From Augochlora pura (taxonomy: Eukaryota > Arthropoda > Insecta > Hymenoptera > Halictidae), in contig NC_135778.1 in NCBI RefSeq assembly GCF_028453695.1, forward strand, positions 37,251,214-37,315,213: a stretch of DNA of 64,000 nt, written 5' to 3'. The notes beneath the pieces were generated by a model. The model was given only the letters and a program-made list of their open reading frames with translations. It did not search any database and was not told the origin of the DNA. Position numbers and translations under genes: made by a program. Positions 44,657-56,660 of this stretch are shown here, piece by piece. Each line of letters starts with the position of its first letter. Position 1 is the first letter of the stretch.

Positions 44657-45785
44657 CATTGACATACTAACTTGAAATTCAGTATACTCACTTTCCATCT
44701 TCTCTTCTTTTAATCCGACGAAACAATCGACCTAATCTTCAGCCTGTCGCCGCAAACCGAAAAATATCATCGACAAGCATCTCACCCAGCTCATTACCAG
44801 CGACCAGCCCCGGCAGTTCATTAAGCGCGTAGACACCCGCAGACTAACGGACACGCGTTGCAACGCAATCGTTCGCGCCGGTCCGCGGCACCCTCGCTGC
44901 GCGGCAACCCTCGGCCGTCCCGAATCGCGTTGATATTCCGTGGCAGCCGGTTTTATCCACTTTGCTGGTAGAGGAGGGTCGCGCGTATCCGGCTTGTCCT
45001 CGTGCACAGGTAACCTCATTAGGATCGCCGCGAGAGGGCAACAATACCGTCGGCTAGGGACAGCGGCGGAAAACGCGGACCGGTGGGGTAGTAAAGACCG
45101 AGAGCGGAGAGGAGAGGAGAGGAGAGGTGAGGAGAGAGGGCGGCGAGCATCTGGCGGGATTAGAATCTGACCTTCGTAATCGCTTTAAAACTGACGGCTA
45201 ATTTATTCGCGGCACGGCCCGATCTCTGGTTTGACGCTCCTCCAGTCGATGCTTAGTCCCGTAGAAAAATCGGCAACCCTCCCTTTCGCCCTCTCCTTCC
45301 TCCTCCCCACCCCCGACGTAACCCGTCGACGAGGGCAAAGGGGTGAGGAAATATCGATCCTGCCGGCGCGATACTCGAACACGAGGCTGCTTGAATTTCG
45401 ATGAGTACACCCCCTTTTTCTACGTTTTGCGCCGTCGCCCTCCTTTCGCTTCTTCTTCTTCAGGCCAACCCCTTCCTTCCTTACCCCGTTCGTTTTTAGT
45501 GAGACAGGGTGGCAGGGGGCGCAAAAATTCCACGGAGACGCGACTGAAATTATCGTGTCGCCGATATTACGCTCGAGTGCGTCCCTGCGCGACGCGTGCC
45601 GCTGGGAAACGCGCACTCGAATCGAAAGGGCCCCGAATTTATTATTCGTTTAATTCCGAGGAGATGCATCGATCCTGCGGTTCGGCTACAAAGGTGAATA
45701 CTTGGAATTTTGAATATCGCGCGGCTTTCCTCTGCGAGATTTTCGTGCGCTGGTAATCGCGTTATTTATTCGTTAGCTCGTTGTA
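44657..45785. other. GC-rich non-coding block
   Basis: Contains GGAGA repeats at 45107-45137 and a pyrimidine-rich stretch at 45285-45310. Overlapping frames on both strands (up to 137 codons) are not called. Confidence 0.45.
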
Positions 45786-46022
45786 TAGAGTAGTATTTGT
45801 ATAGTATATTATATTTAGTATTATATGTATAGTATATTACACATATATAGTATTATATGTATAGTATGTTATATACAGTATTGTATGTATAGTATGTTAT
45901 ATATAGTATTATATGTATAATATATTATATTTAGCATTATATGTATAGTATACTATATTTAGTATTATATGTATAGTATGTTATATATAGTATTATATGT
46001 ATAGTATGTTATATATATAATA
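45786..46022. repeat. 28-bp AT minisatellite, about 8 units
   Basis: Units of TAGTATTATATGTATAGTAT plus GTTATATA or ATTATATT, with small length and base differences. Confidence 0.88.
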
Positions 46023-47689
46023 GTTATTCGCTGGTCGACGCGTTTACAGATGTTTTCGCCGCGACGAAATGCAATTCAACGAATTGAAATTAAATATTAC
46101 GTATTACTGTATTTACTGTGAAAATTAATTTCGACTAGCTTGACAGACTGTATAAACTTATTAACCTTAAATAAAATTTAATAAGCTAAAACTAAATAAG
46201 AAGGTTAAGTAATAAGTCTACAATTGAACGAGACGATGCTATACCAAATATCTGAGTCTTGTGTTTAATTTTCATTACTCGTAATCTCTCGTCCACCAAA
46301 TTGCTGTGCCCTAAAAAGGAAATATGCATTGATAGAGGTAAAAATAATTTTTAAAAAGACCAAACTTTTGCTAATACAAGTTTTTTCTATCTCAAAAAAT
46401 ACCTGAGATATTCGAGGTTATGTCAAGATGATCGCCGCACCCTATATTTGTACAGTAAGTTAAAAATCAACGCCGTTAGAATAACCAAACTTTATTCAAG
46501 CTTTGGTAAGCCCTTGGTATTGGTTATTTGAATAAAATAACCAAAGCCGAACACATTCAACACGTGTTATTAATTGTAATTAAAATCGCGTTTCCTATAT
46601 CAACACGATTGCAATTGTCGGTAGCGAATAAAGTTGGTTCCGATTGGCCGTGGGACTCGTGGCGAGGTTAACGCGGAAATAGAGACTTTCCAGCGTCGAA
46701 GAGTGGTTGGGGTGGGGGGGCATCGGTGGGAGTTCGCGTATCAAGGGAGCATCAATGTCTCATTCGAATTGTTTCCGATGGACGCGGACGATTTCGATGT
46801 CATCGGGCGCGGTTTCCGCATCGAAGACAGGCCCCCAGGCGGAATTGCGAATGACAGACCGCTACTTCTCTTTGGTTTGCCCCTCTGCCCCTCCCCCACC
46901 TCCTCCTCCTCCCACCTCGTTGTGCTACTTCTCTCTTGCGTTGATGGATGATTTTCCGAGCGGGTCGCGTTCGCGCATCATTTCGAGCGCGGATACGCGT
47001 TCAGGAATCGATCTCTGATCGTGACAGGTACCAAACCGTCGGCCGCGGTGGATAAAAAAAAAAAAGGGGAGGCCGCCCCGGTGCGCCGACGATTGTGTTC
47101 CAATCCCCGCGTAAAAGAAACGCTGTCTGCGAATTAGAGGAACCTATTTTTTACCTGGCGGACACGGGGTCCGGGCGAAACCCAATCTATCGGACGATTT
47201 GGTCGACGCGTTCGGGCGACCGCGATTTCCCTCGATTTCAAAGGGATAATGGTCGGGGATGGATTGCGGAAGACGACTTCTATTCTAGGTTAGGTTACGT
47301 TGTAGAGGATTGGTATTTATGTTAAAATGTTATTTGGACGAGGGTGGCGGAATTATAATTTGTTGTTAGCGGTTGAAATCACAGTTCGTTACTTTGCCAC
47401 CAGAGTTGCCGAAATACTAATCAGATTAACGACTAACGATTATAAATCGTCGATCGTTGCAGATAGTCTATAATAATTTATAATAATTTGTTTCATTACT
47501 GTAACCGATCTATAATGATTTACGATAACTAACGAGTTATGTCAGTTAATCATTGATCTTTGATTAGTGTTCGTTCAATTCTATTTTTTGTTTCCAATCG
47601 TTTTGTTGTTATTCATTAATTTAAATTTAACTTCAATTATTATTATTATAGGATACAGAATTATATTAATATATTACTAAAATATTATT
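46023..47689. other. Non-coding sequence
   Basis: AT-rich to 46620 with AGGTTATGTC at 46415-46424 and two CCAAACTTT/AACCAAAG pairs (46360-46550). GC-rich at 46630-47280. TAGGTTAGGTTA at 47288-47299. No gene called. Confidence 0.45.
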
Positions 47690-47930
47690 TAAATAATATA
47701 TAATACTGTATAATAGATAACTATATAAATATTATATAATACTATATAATAGATAGCTATATTAAATACCATATAATACTATATAATAGATAGCTATATT
47801 AAATACCATATAATACTATATAATAGATAATTGTATAAATACTGTATAATACTATATAATGGATAGCTATATAAATATTATATAATACTACATAATATAG
47901 AAACTATATAATACTATAATAGACTAATAA
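47690..47930. repeat. About 37-bp AT minisatellite, 6 units
   Basis: Units built on TATAATAGATAGCTATATTA and AATACCATATAATACTA, with 36-37 bp steps. It consists largely of short self-complementary words. Confidence 0.88.
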
Positions 47931-48610
47931 TTAGATTAATTAACGAGCGACAATTATACAAAAAACTAAGTAAACGAAACCAAACAGAGTAATTCAAATA
48001 TTACTATCCATATACTATTTTCTGCAATGAATAAAATTTTTATTTTGCCCAACAATCTATAGTCCGCGCATAACACGTCTTCGCGTTCCAACACAATTAC
48101 ATCCGCTGATAAACCTACATTTCCCTATAAAAAAACTTTCGATTAACGCCGTCGACAAGCTTCGGAAAATTCGCGCGCTAGCATCGAACGTGTCGCGCAC
48201 AATAATTTGGCGAAAAGGGAGTGGGGGGGAGAAATAACACCGATATTCTCTACGATGCGGGAGTTTAATATCCAATGATATCGTGTGCTCGATGATTGAT
48301 CGGGAAACGGGGTCACGTCCTGATCACGTTGCGACCATTTCCGCACGCATCGGAAGGGCGGCGGCGTGGGGAGGGGAGGGGAGGGGGTTGCGTCATTTCG
48401 GTAATGCATCGCCATATTAAAATTCCATTCGCCGGAAAGTCGCGACTGAAATTTTGATCATGGCCGAAAGATATGTTGAGCAAACGTCGCGCGGCGTGTG
48501 TGCGGCGCCCCGGTCATAAATTGAAAGAAAATATTCGGTATCGGTGTTCGGGGCGGGGGCCCTGTTTATTTTAAAAAGAACCTCGAGATTGGAAGAACGC
48601 GGGGGGAACA
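47931..48610. other. Non-coding sequence
   Basis: AT-rich then GC-rich; G-rich tract at 48367-48388. No gene recognised. Confidence 0.45.
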
Positions 48611-49132
48611 TTAACCCCTTGACGTACCATTTCCTTAACACTGTTATTATTTTTTAAATATGGACTTACGCTACTTGTAAAATAAGTTATGTATGTGTTT
48701 GTCGTTTAACGTGTCGGATTCGCGATTCATGCAACATCTTTGCTAAATATTATTAATTTCTTCTAAATCGAAATCAAATTGAATTTTTCTATTATCGAAG
48801 TTTCGGAACGGAATTAAATAAAGGCAATGCAAGGAAGAAAAATTATCTGGTTCTATTAACCCTTTGCACTCTACGGTGCCATTAAAATTGTTGTGATACA
48901 TTCCAAAATTATTTTTATAAATATTGCCAAAGCTTAGATTTAGAAAATTGTTGAAAATTTAACCGTTACTCAACATCATATGCATCGAATGAATTTTATT
49001 ATATAAAATGGAATTACTAGAAGCCAGAGAGATTATTTTAGACTTCGAGTGCAAGAGGTGTTAAGAAAAATATTAAGGACAAATAAATGGCAATCAACGC
49101 GGAGCGGAAGGAGTCGCGGTGCGATAGGTTAA
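48611..49132 (+). mobile_element. Family-2 element with a family-1 MITE inserted
   Basis: Left end TTAACCCCTTGACGTACC, right end CGGTGCGATAGGTTAA at 49117-49132. The interior TTGAATTTTTCTATTATCGA, AATAAAGGCAATGCAAGG, GGTTCTAT and AAAAATATTAAGGACAAATA align with the 38.5-kb copy. The block 48856-49064 is absent there and is a family-1 MITE bounded by TTAA. Confidence 0.75.
48856..49064 (+). mobile_element. Family-1 TTAA MITE, copy G (nested)
   Basis: TTAACCCTTTGCACTCTACG at the left and GACTTCGAGTGCAAGAGGTG then TTAA at the right. The body shares GTGCCATTAAAATTGTTGTG, TTCCAAAATTATTTTTATAA and CAAAGCTTAGATTTAGAAAA with copy F. The 5' hairpin segment is shortened. Confidence 0.85.
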
Positions 49133-50314
49133 CACGCCGCCACCCGTTTCCAAATTATTACCAATTCTTGTTACCTCCTTTATAAATCTGAAATCCGTCG
49201 CTGAATAGCGTAACGTTAGCGATAAAGGAGTATCGGGCGCCCATTGAAATTCGGACAACGCGAAAATCAGCAATAATAGGTTGGAGATTGGCGAAAGGAT
49301 CGATCGATCATCCCCTTGTCCCCGGGCACAAGAGGGCGCAGAATGTAGAAGTCTGTGCGGTCAGCCCAGTCAAGAAACGCGATCCCCCCCATCGCGGCGC
49401 GGGAAAACGTTCCCACCGGTCCCGGCCGGCAACGTTTTGGCAATTAACCGGACCTACTCCCTTGGCCACGGGTCCGATGTATCGTTTTCCAACCCCTCGC
49501 GGCGGAACGGCTATTTACACACGAATAACGCGCTTTATGGGATTACGTCAAAACATCGGCGCGGAATCACCCGGGTCGGTCCCGATCTATCCTACCCGGC
49601 AGAGGATAACAATGAACGAAAAATAGAGAAGAAAACATTGGGGCGGGGGGGCGACGGCTGACGGCCGAAAGGGTGCCTGTTCGCCGGGGCCTCCGCTATC
49701 CCCTCGGTCCGTTGACGAATGCAAAATCAACGGGCCATTGTTGGCTCTCTCGTTCGTTCGTTCGTTCGTGCGCTCTCGTTCCGGGAGGGGATGTACAGAC
49801 CGCGTTCTTCGGGGGGTACCCCGGCTACGTGGCCGGGGCCCCAGGGCTGTGCCTGGAGTGTGTCACTACCGGCTGAGTAGCGCGATTCGAGCCCGCTAAT
49901 TGGAACACGGCTATCTCGGGCGATGATCGGGGGATGCCGGGAGAACGCCGGAACGAGAGACGAAGAGGCCGCCTCCGCTGCTTTACTACGCGAGTTGGGC
50001 TCACACTGTATAGCCTACCCACCATATAATATACAATAATATATATAAATATAAGTATACAAAATATATATAATAATAATAAAAAAAAAATAATAATAAT
50101 AATATTAATAATAATATATAGTCATTGAATTCCTAATGAAAGGAACAATCACTGCGACTGCTCAAAAAAGTGTGGTTCCATTTAAAAATGATTTTGATAT
50201 CTCCAAAAAGATGACATAAAAACAAAATTTTTCTATAGCATCGTACCTACCCCATTATACCATAAAACTTTGTCGTTACCATATTTTAGGTATCTTTAGA
50301 AACAACAAAGATAT
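49133..50314. other. GC-rich block then AT-rich sequence
   Basis: 49280-50000 is GC-rich with overlapping frames, including a 67-codon one at 49673-49876; none matches a family I know. 50025-50120 is AATAATAAT-type low complexity. (CGTT)n run at 49751-49768. Confidence 0.45.
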
Positions 50315-50532
50315 TTAACACTTTATCGACCGGTCATCCGTTCGTAAAAATTTTCGTTTCTGTTTTGATATTATTTATCTTATCAATCGCGAATGGTATT
50401 TAATATTTAAAAATTTATATAATAATATTGAAGCTCGTAGTACAATTTAACAAATTTATCTCAATAATAGATAACAAATTGAGGGTTGCTATGACAACCA
50501 ATTCACAGGCTGCCGGTCGATAAAGTGTTGAG
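50315..50532 (+). mobile_element. Family-4 TTAA element, 218 bp
   Basis: TTAACACTTTATCGACCGGT at the left and GCCGGTCGATAAAGTGTTGA at the right form an almost perfect 18-base inverted repeat. The body has TATTTAATATTTAAAAATTT, ATATTGAAGCTCGTAG and TGACAACCAATTCACAGG. The diverged copy at 10384-10600 shares these blocks in order. The right TTAA has mutated to TTGA. Confidence 0.85.
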
Positions 50533-50553
50533 ATTTTAAGGTTTGCTGACTCA

Positions 50554-50558
<5 letters not shown>

Positions 50559-50604
<46 letters not shown>

Positions 50605-50607
50605 TCT
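50559..50607. repeat. (TC)n microsatellite
   Basis: About 21 uninterrupted TC units then CCTCTC, 26 bp to the right of the family-4 element. Confidence 0.95.
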
Positions 50608-53600
50608 TTTGCTCGTAAATATACTAAGGTGTACCATAAGATGCTTCCTTCTTTTTCGAAATCACTATTTGAAGGAAGAAACTCCGAAAAAATAACCTTA
50701 TAATTAATGCGTCAAACTAGGAAGAACCTCTTAACTCTTCGGTGATACGGTGAGCTCTTATCGCGAGAACGTCTCCTGGAACCTAGTTTTATGAAGCGAG
50801 GACCGCGTGAAACTTTTTAAACGAATGACTAGGTGAGCGGCGTATTACGGGATGATTCAGCGACCGTGCAGGGTACGACGAAATTTCTTTTGAATGTGTA
50901 ATCTGGTATTTGGTGCGCATTATAATTGACATATATAATAGTAGATATAATATACGTGATATGATAGAATACGATACGATAAAATGCACTATAATATAAT
51001 ATAATACAATATAATATGAATATAATAGAATTCAATATTATATAACAGAATGTTATACGAATAAAATACAATTTACAAATTCGTATATTACAAAATTATA
51101 TTATTTTATATATATTAATATTTAGTATTTAAGGTTTTTAGTTAGTAAAAAGGGTTAAAAATAGAATGTCATAGTATAATTTAGTTCACAAATTCGTATA
51201 TTACAAAATTATATTATTTTATATTTATATATATATTTTAAGATTTAGTATATCGTATTTAGTATATTTTAGTATTTCCCTGACGCGTCCTATTATTCAT
51301 GGACCACAAAAGCAGCGCGACAACCATTATTTAACGCTATCAACCTTTGTCCCGTGCTGATGGAGCGAAGAGGCTTTTAAACAAGACCCGTAGTTGCGAA
51401 AGAGCTTCGGAACCGGGTACGAAAATATTAAAATCTCTTCAGACACCGGCGCGCGCGCGCGCGCTTATCTTTTCCGCAACTCTTCGAGTAATGTCTTACC
51501 AGGTGCGCGCGCGCGCGCTCGCGCAACGCTATTCGGTATCTCGTCAAGGTTTAGCCGCAGTTAGAGCATGAAAGCACCGGCGACTCCTGTGGCCTTGGGA
51601 AGCTTTTGAAAGCTTCGAAAGTCTCTCGCGAAACTTCTGGAACACTGTAATTTCTTAAGGACCTTGAATAGTTCATTAACAGTTTTAATGAATTTGAAAG
51701 GGGGGAAAGGGTGGGGGCCATGAAAGTTTCGGCGCGAGTCTAGAAAATCTCTCGCGAGTCTTCCGGTTTATGCTACGAGGGGCATATTAAATTTTCCTTC
51801 GCCGAAAATGTTCATTTCGTTCATCTTCGGAAAAGCGTCGAGAGCTTTTCATCGGGCGTCGTCCGCGATAACGCGGCGGACTCTCGCGCTCACGGCCGTC
51901 GCGATAAATATTGTAGCGGAGGGTGCTGAGGAATATCGTGGTTGAAGTGCGAGAGTATAGTTTGTTGAGAAGAATAACCGAGATAATTATTTTTAGGGAA
52001 TATAATATAAGACTGTGATATTTGGAATATAAGAAAATATATAATCAGTTATTATTAATAATTATAATACGGATTTTTATGCGAAATAAAAATTGTCTGT
52101 GTTCGTGGAAAATAATAACAGTAGGCTGATAATGTTCTTTGCACTTTTTGTTCATTTTAATCAATTTTATATAATGCGAAAATTTCTATTTCTTCTTTAA
52201 AATATTTCTTACATCTCTTTACATCTTTTATTTAATATTTTCTATTTCTCCAAATTGTTTGATTAAATGATTATGTACCCTTGTTCTGGGAATGTTAGTG
52301 ACATCCACTGTCTAGTGTACACTATATCGCGGGTTTTCATCGGGATCATACTATTTATATAATATTTCTTTAACGCCGAAAATGTTTTCTATGTTAAGGG
52401 TTGTCGAGCCTCCTGCCAATTTTGATCATGTTCCACTGGTCATAACATTGCCAACACGCCCTATATCTCGTGAAAATATATACTGTAAATATATATATAT
52501 GTACATCGTGAAAAATAGCGGGTCCTGTACGTCGAATGCGTCTCGCGTCCAGGATCGTCGGCACGGGGTGCTTTATGTTTGTTTGATTCGATATACGAGG
52601 CAGGGTGGTTTTAGGGTGCGGATGGGTTGCTTAATCCCCGTTTCGATAAAACGTTTGCCATTGGGGGAGGGGTCGCCATTGTAAATAAATTATCGAGATT
52701 GAACAGGGTGCGCCAGAGATTTCGGTATTGCCATCGAAACCCTCCCCCTCCTCTCGTTCTTTCATGCTGACGGATGAGAGACTGTCCTTCAGGGCTTAGG
52801 CTACTTTATGCCGTTTTAGTCATTCGCTTCTGTTTCTCACACTCCTGTTTCATTACAACGACTCTAAACAAATAATCTCTCGTAGGAAATTCGACGTTTT
52901 ACTGGAAAAGTAATAATTCACTGGAAAAAAATAATAATAAAATGGCCGATTCATTGTAAAGTTACATTGATCACAGTGCTTTTTGAATTGAATATATAAT
53001 TTGAATCGAACATAATTTTAGGATACCTGATTCAAGTAAAATAACAAATAATTGAATTTAAGTTGATCTACTAAATATACGAATTAACTGAAAAACACGA
53101 TAATGCTTACATTTCCGCCATCTTTGCTCCAAAATGAGTTCTCTTAATTCCAAAAAGTTAATTACAGAGCCAACTTTATGTCTACTATTGTAACAAATTT
53201 AATTATTAATGATGACAATACAATAAAAACAGAAATAGTAAAATAAACGATATAAAAAAAGTAACACAAGGAAAAAAATATTATACTATTGACATAACCT
53301 AAGGCAATCTTATTAACATATTCAAGCAAAACTAACATACCTGACTATTTCAAATAACACGTAATTGAGTAGACGATTAAAGATACGTACGATTGCAAAG
53401 CCTGCTGCAAATATAATATAATCGCGAAAGCAAACAGCCCGTACGAATGGTAATAACAATTTACCTACAACCGTTGGCCCTAATCTTCAAAAGCGAACGC
53501 TTCTCGCTAAAGGGCTCGGACTTTATCGCGAACTACGGCGGGATATATCTTTCGAAAATTCCTCGAACAAACGCTCGGCACGGAAATTTCGTAAGCAGAA

Positions 53601-53709
53601 GATCAAACACACAGCCGACTACTAAGGCTGGAAAGGCTGTTATATTTTCCTTTTCTGTTCATCGGTTTTACATACTTCGCGCGCCGGTGCCGGCGTTATC
53701 AGGAAAAAA
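50608..53709. other. Long non-coding stretch
   Basis: AT-rich with TAATATAATA-type sequence at 50930-51060, a 113-bp duplication (51075-51300), alternating GC runs at 51451-51464 and 51503-51518, GC-richer at 51340-51930, then AT-rich. GACATAACCT at 53291-53300. The word TTTCCGCCATCTTTGCTCC at 53110 recalls the unnamed interspersed family (AAGCAAAGATGGTAG) but is too short to call. No gene recognised. Confidence 0.45.
51075..51300. repeat. 113-bp direct duplication
   Basis: ACAAATTCGTATATTACAAA plus ATTATATTATTTTATAT occurs at 51075 and 51188, identical over about 37 bases. TTTAGTAT words follow each copy. Confidence 0.8.
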
Positions 53710-54070
53710 GGAACGCGGGGGAGAAGTAAAAAGAAAGAGAGAAGGAGAGAAGGAGAAAAAGGGAGAAAAAGAGAGACAGAGAGTAAGAGAGAGAGAGAGA
53801 GAATGAAAGAGAGAGTGAAGGAGAGAAATTGAGAAATAAAAAAATAAAGAAATAGAGAAAGAGAGAGAGAGAGAATGAGAGAAATAAAAATTAGAGAAAT
53901 AGAAAGAGAGAGAAAGAGAAAGAGAGAAATCAAAAAATAGAAAAATAGAGAAAGAGAAAAATAAAAAAATAGAAAAACAAAGAAAGAAAGACAGAAATAA
54001 AGAAAGAGAGAAATATAGAAAAAAGGAAAGAAAAAGAGAGAGAAAGAGGGAGGAGCGAAAATAAAAGGTA
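53710..54070. repeat. 360-bp polypurine (GA-rich) tract
   Basis: Plus strand is almost entirely A and G, with irregular GAGAGAAAGAGA and GAAATAAAAAAATAGAAA words. It produces a 267-codon minus-strand frame of leucine/serine/phenylalanine runs, the longest frame in the window, which is an artefact. Confidence 0.9.
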
Positions 54071-55200
54071 GAAATAGACGAATTAACCGGGGAGCGTGAC
54101 AAAGGGCCGGGTGAATCAGCGCGGGTTAATCGGCAAAAGAAATTCCGGCTGCCCCCGCTCGCCGTGGCGATTTTTAACGTCGATTGTAAAAAAATCTCGA
54201 CCGGATATGTATTTTTCACGGTTGCGAGACCGTTCCTCATTGTTCCCGGTTCCGTGTTCCGTGTCTTTAGCCCCTTTATCCCGCCTGGGACGGAGAGCGC
54301 GGGACCAAACAAAAAAAAAAAAAGAATCTCTCGCAGCTTCCCCATCCCTACCCCACCCCACCTCCCCCCAACGGCATCGATTGAAACAAAACAACGTTTT
54401 AATCCGCAGCGTTCCGAGAAACGGGAAAAAGAACGACGACGGAATAAAAAAATGCTCGATCGTACATTCATTTACCGTCGCGCGGATTCGTGCTCGCGGA
54501 TCCGGTGGATCGCACCGCGGGCCCCGTAGACCGATTCCCTCCCTCCACGTTTCCCGGGGTGCGGGTGTGCTCTCGAAACTTTTTCTCTTCGCCGGGGCTA
54601 ATCGATTTTCGTTTATCTCGATACACCCCCTTTTTTTTTTTTGCTCCCCGTTTGCGTGTACACGCATCTCGTTTCGAGTGAGCAGAAAGATTCGAGGATA
54701 TTACCGGCGCAGAGTCCGCGGGGTTGGAGATCGCGACGCGGTCGAACGGGGGCCGAATGAGATCGCGGAAAGGCCGTGGAGAGTGCAGGAATGAAGTGGA
54801 ATTGAATATGAGAGCGGCCTATACGTCGACTGTTTCACTGTGCTCCCCTATTGTCGGTAGTTGAATTAAACTGGGTCAACATCGAAGTTCAGTTTAACAA
54901 TGCGGTTGTCTCCGATTGATTATGTGACCCGCGCTGATCGATCGGCCATTTTATTATTCACAGTTTACGGAGAAAATTGATCTGGAGGGTGAAACAGGGG
55001 GTGCGCTATTATTTCACGGCTGCTTTAATTTACGTGCGCCTCTCTGGGGAGAGAGAGAGTTCGTTTCCTGTTTGGAAAGTTGAATGTGAAATTGTTTTCG
55101 AAGATGAGGGAATACGGGGCCACGTTATGTGATATTTATGTAGTAATTATTAGAGGGTATCTATAGTTACTATAGCGTAAAAATGGTATAAGAACGAACT
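54071..55200. other. GC-rich non-coding block
   Basis: Poly-A run 54310-54322, C-rich stretch 54352-54369, T run 54630-54641. Frames of up to 232 codons overlap on opposite strands here without any domain; not called. Confidence 0.45.
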
Positions 55201-55515
55201 TTTGATGAACCCTTTCATTCTAATGTGAACCCTTTCTGCTAGGATAAGAATAATTCACTTTACATTTATCGAATAAGAAATATAAAATCTTTTCAATCGT
55301 AAGTAATCAAAATAAAAAGATAGAAAAATTTAACACATCCTATTCGGTAAAATTAAAATTCGAAAGCCGCAGCAAATAGTCGAGCCGCGGCAAACCGGCA
55401 CCTAACTGTTACTAACACTATGACGTACGGTGGCTCCACGTTGGTACCACGCGAAAACTATCGGATAAGTGCCGGTGGCTCCGCGTCGGTGGCATGTAAA
55501 AACTAAACGAAAGTA
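55201..55515. repeat. TTAA-element-like ends and a 45-bp duplication
   Basis: GAACCCTTTCATTCTAATGT and GAACCCTTTCTGCTAGG at 55207-55240 resemble decayed CCCTTT ends. CGGTGGCTCCACGTTGGTAC at 55428 is repeated as CGGTGGCTCCGCGTCGGTGG at 55473, a 45-bp step, after AACACTATGACGTACGG. Element limits cannot be fixed. Confidence 0.45.
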
Positions 55516-56633
55516 ACTACATATTACGTGTTCCGTTTAACAGTAAATTACAAACGTAGCAACTTTGTGTTTTCATAAAAACCCTTCGACAATGGCAAAC
55601 GAAAAAGAAGACACAATTATACGTGACGAGTGTATGGACATCTTGTCCAGAAGAAATGAAATTACGTGCGTCCGTTCCACCGGCACGACACGAAAAAATC
55701 TAGGTTATACGTGCGGACGGCGTAGTGTTAAGATAAGAAAAGTTGCAGGGCGATTAAAAACGAACCGTCCCTGGGGAGATCGATCAGCGTGCAACGGTTA
55801 AATCGTATCGTTTCTCAAAACGGACAGGTCTCGATCTAATATCGAGGTAATACGGCGGCGGTGCCGTGAAGAACGCGCACCTAATTTGTCTCCGGGAGCA
55901 TTTCCGTTGCTTGTTCCGTTAAACGTTCGCGAAACGAGACAGAGAGAGAGGGGGAGAGAGTGGAACGAGCCACGACCCATTCTATTCCATTTACCGTAGA
56001 CCCCGAAGGAGTTCCGCGTGGTGCAACGGATCCAACGGCGGATAAAGATAAATCGCTGACAACGTTTTATCGACTCGACGAGGCGTCGGTAGAGCGGAAG
56101 TCTCCGCGAGTCGCGCGGGAGTGCCCGGGCCCCGGGTCCTCGGAAGCCACGGAGATTTTTATTCAGTTTCGTCTGGGCGGCGGTGTGCGGCGCGACGGTA
56201 CTTCCGGCGGCCGGGGGGTGGAGTGGGGGGTGCCCCTTGATTTATCGCTGATTTATTTGGACCTCGCTCGGCGAAAAACGAACAATCGCGACGGGAACTA
56301 CGTTCACGGAGTTTCTTCACGGACGCCGCGCGCCACTTTTAGGACAACTACTCTCTACCGCCGTGAGAGGGTGAGAGGGAGGGAGCACTCTCTTACAAAT
56401 AGTTCGCGAAACTTCCGCGGATGACTGCCCGGAAATAAACCGACGGTTCCCGGCTGCCCGGAGATTTTGAGTTTAATCTCGGGTAAACGATAGCGATCGG
56501 ACATTTCGTGATCGAATCCTGGAGTGTACGATTCCGCGCGGTTCGCCGAAGCGTCCCGATCAATCTTCATCTGTCGAATGGAGCTCGCTGGGCGGAGGAG
56601 CGTCTCGAAAATTTTCGACGGGACAAAGTGTAC
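55516..56633. other. Mixed to GC-rich non-coding sequence
   Basis: A 78-codon frame (55565-55801, plus) and a 154-codon frame (55960-56424, plus) have no motif I recognise. GA-rich stretch at 55938-55962. Not called as genes. Confidence 0.4.
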
Positions 56634-56660
56634 TTAACCCTTTGCGATCGTGTGTCTATT
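56634..56660 (+). mobile_element. TTAA element left end, orphan
   Basis: TTAACCCTTTGCGATCGTGT matches the general end pattern; no partner end was found downstream. Confidence 0.35.

Noticed and set aside
53668..54471. 267-codon minus-strand open frame, the longest in the window
   Set aside because: Most of it is leucine/serine/phenylalanine runs read from the polypurine tract; the rest has no domain and is overlapped by long frames on the other strand.
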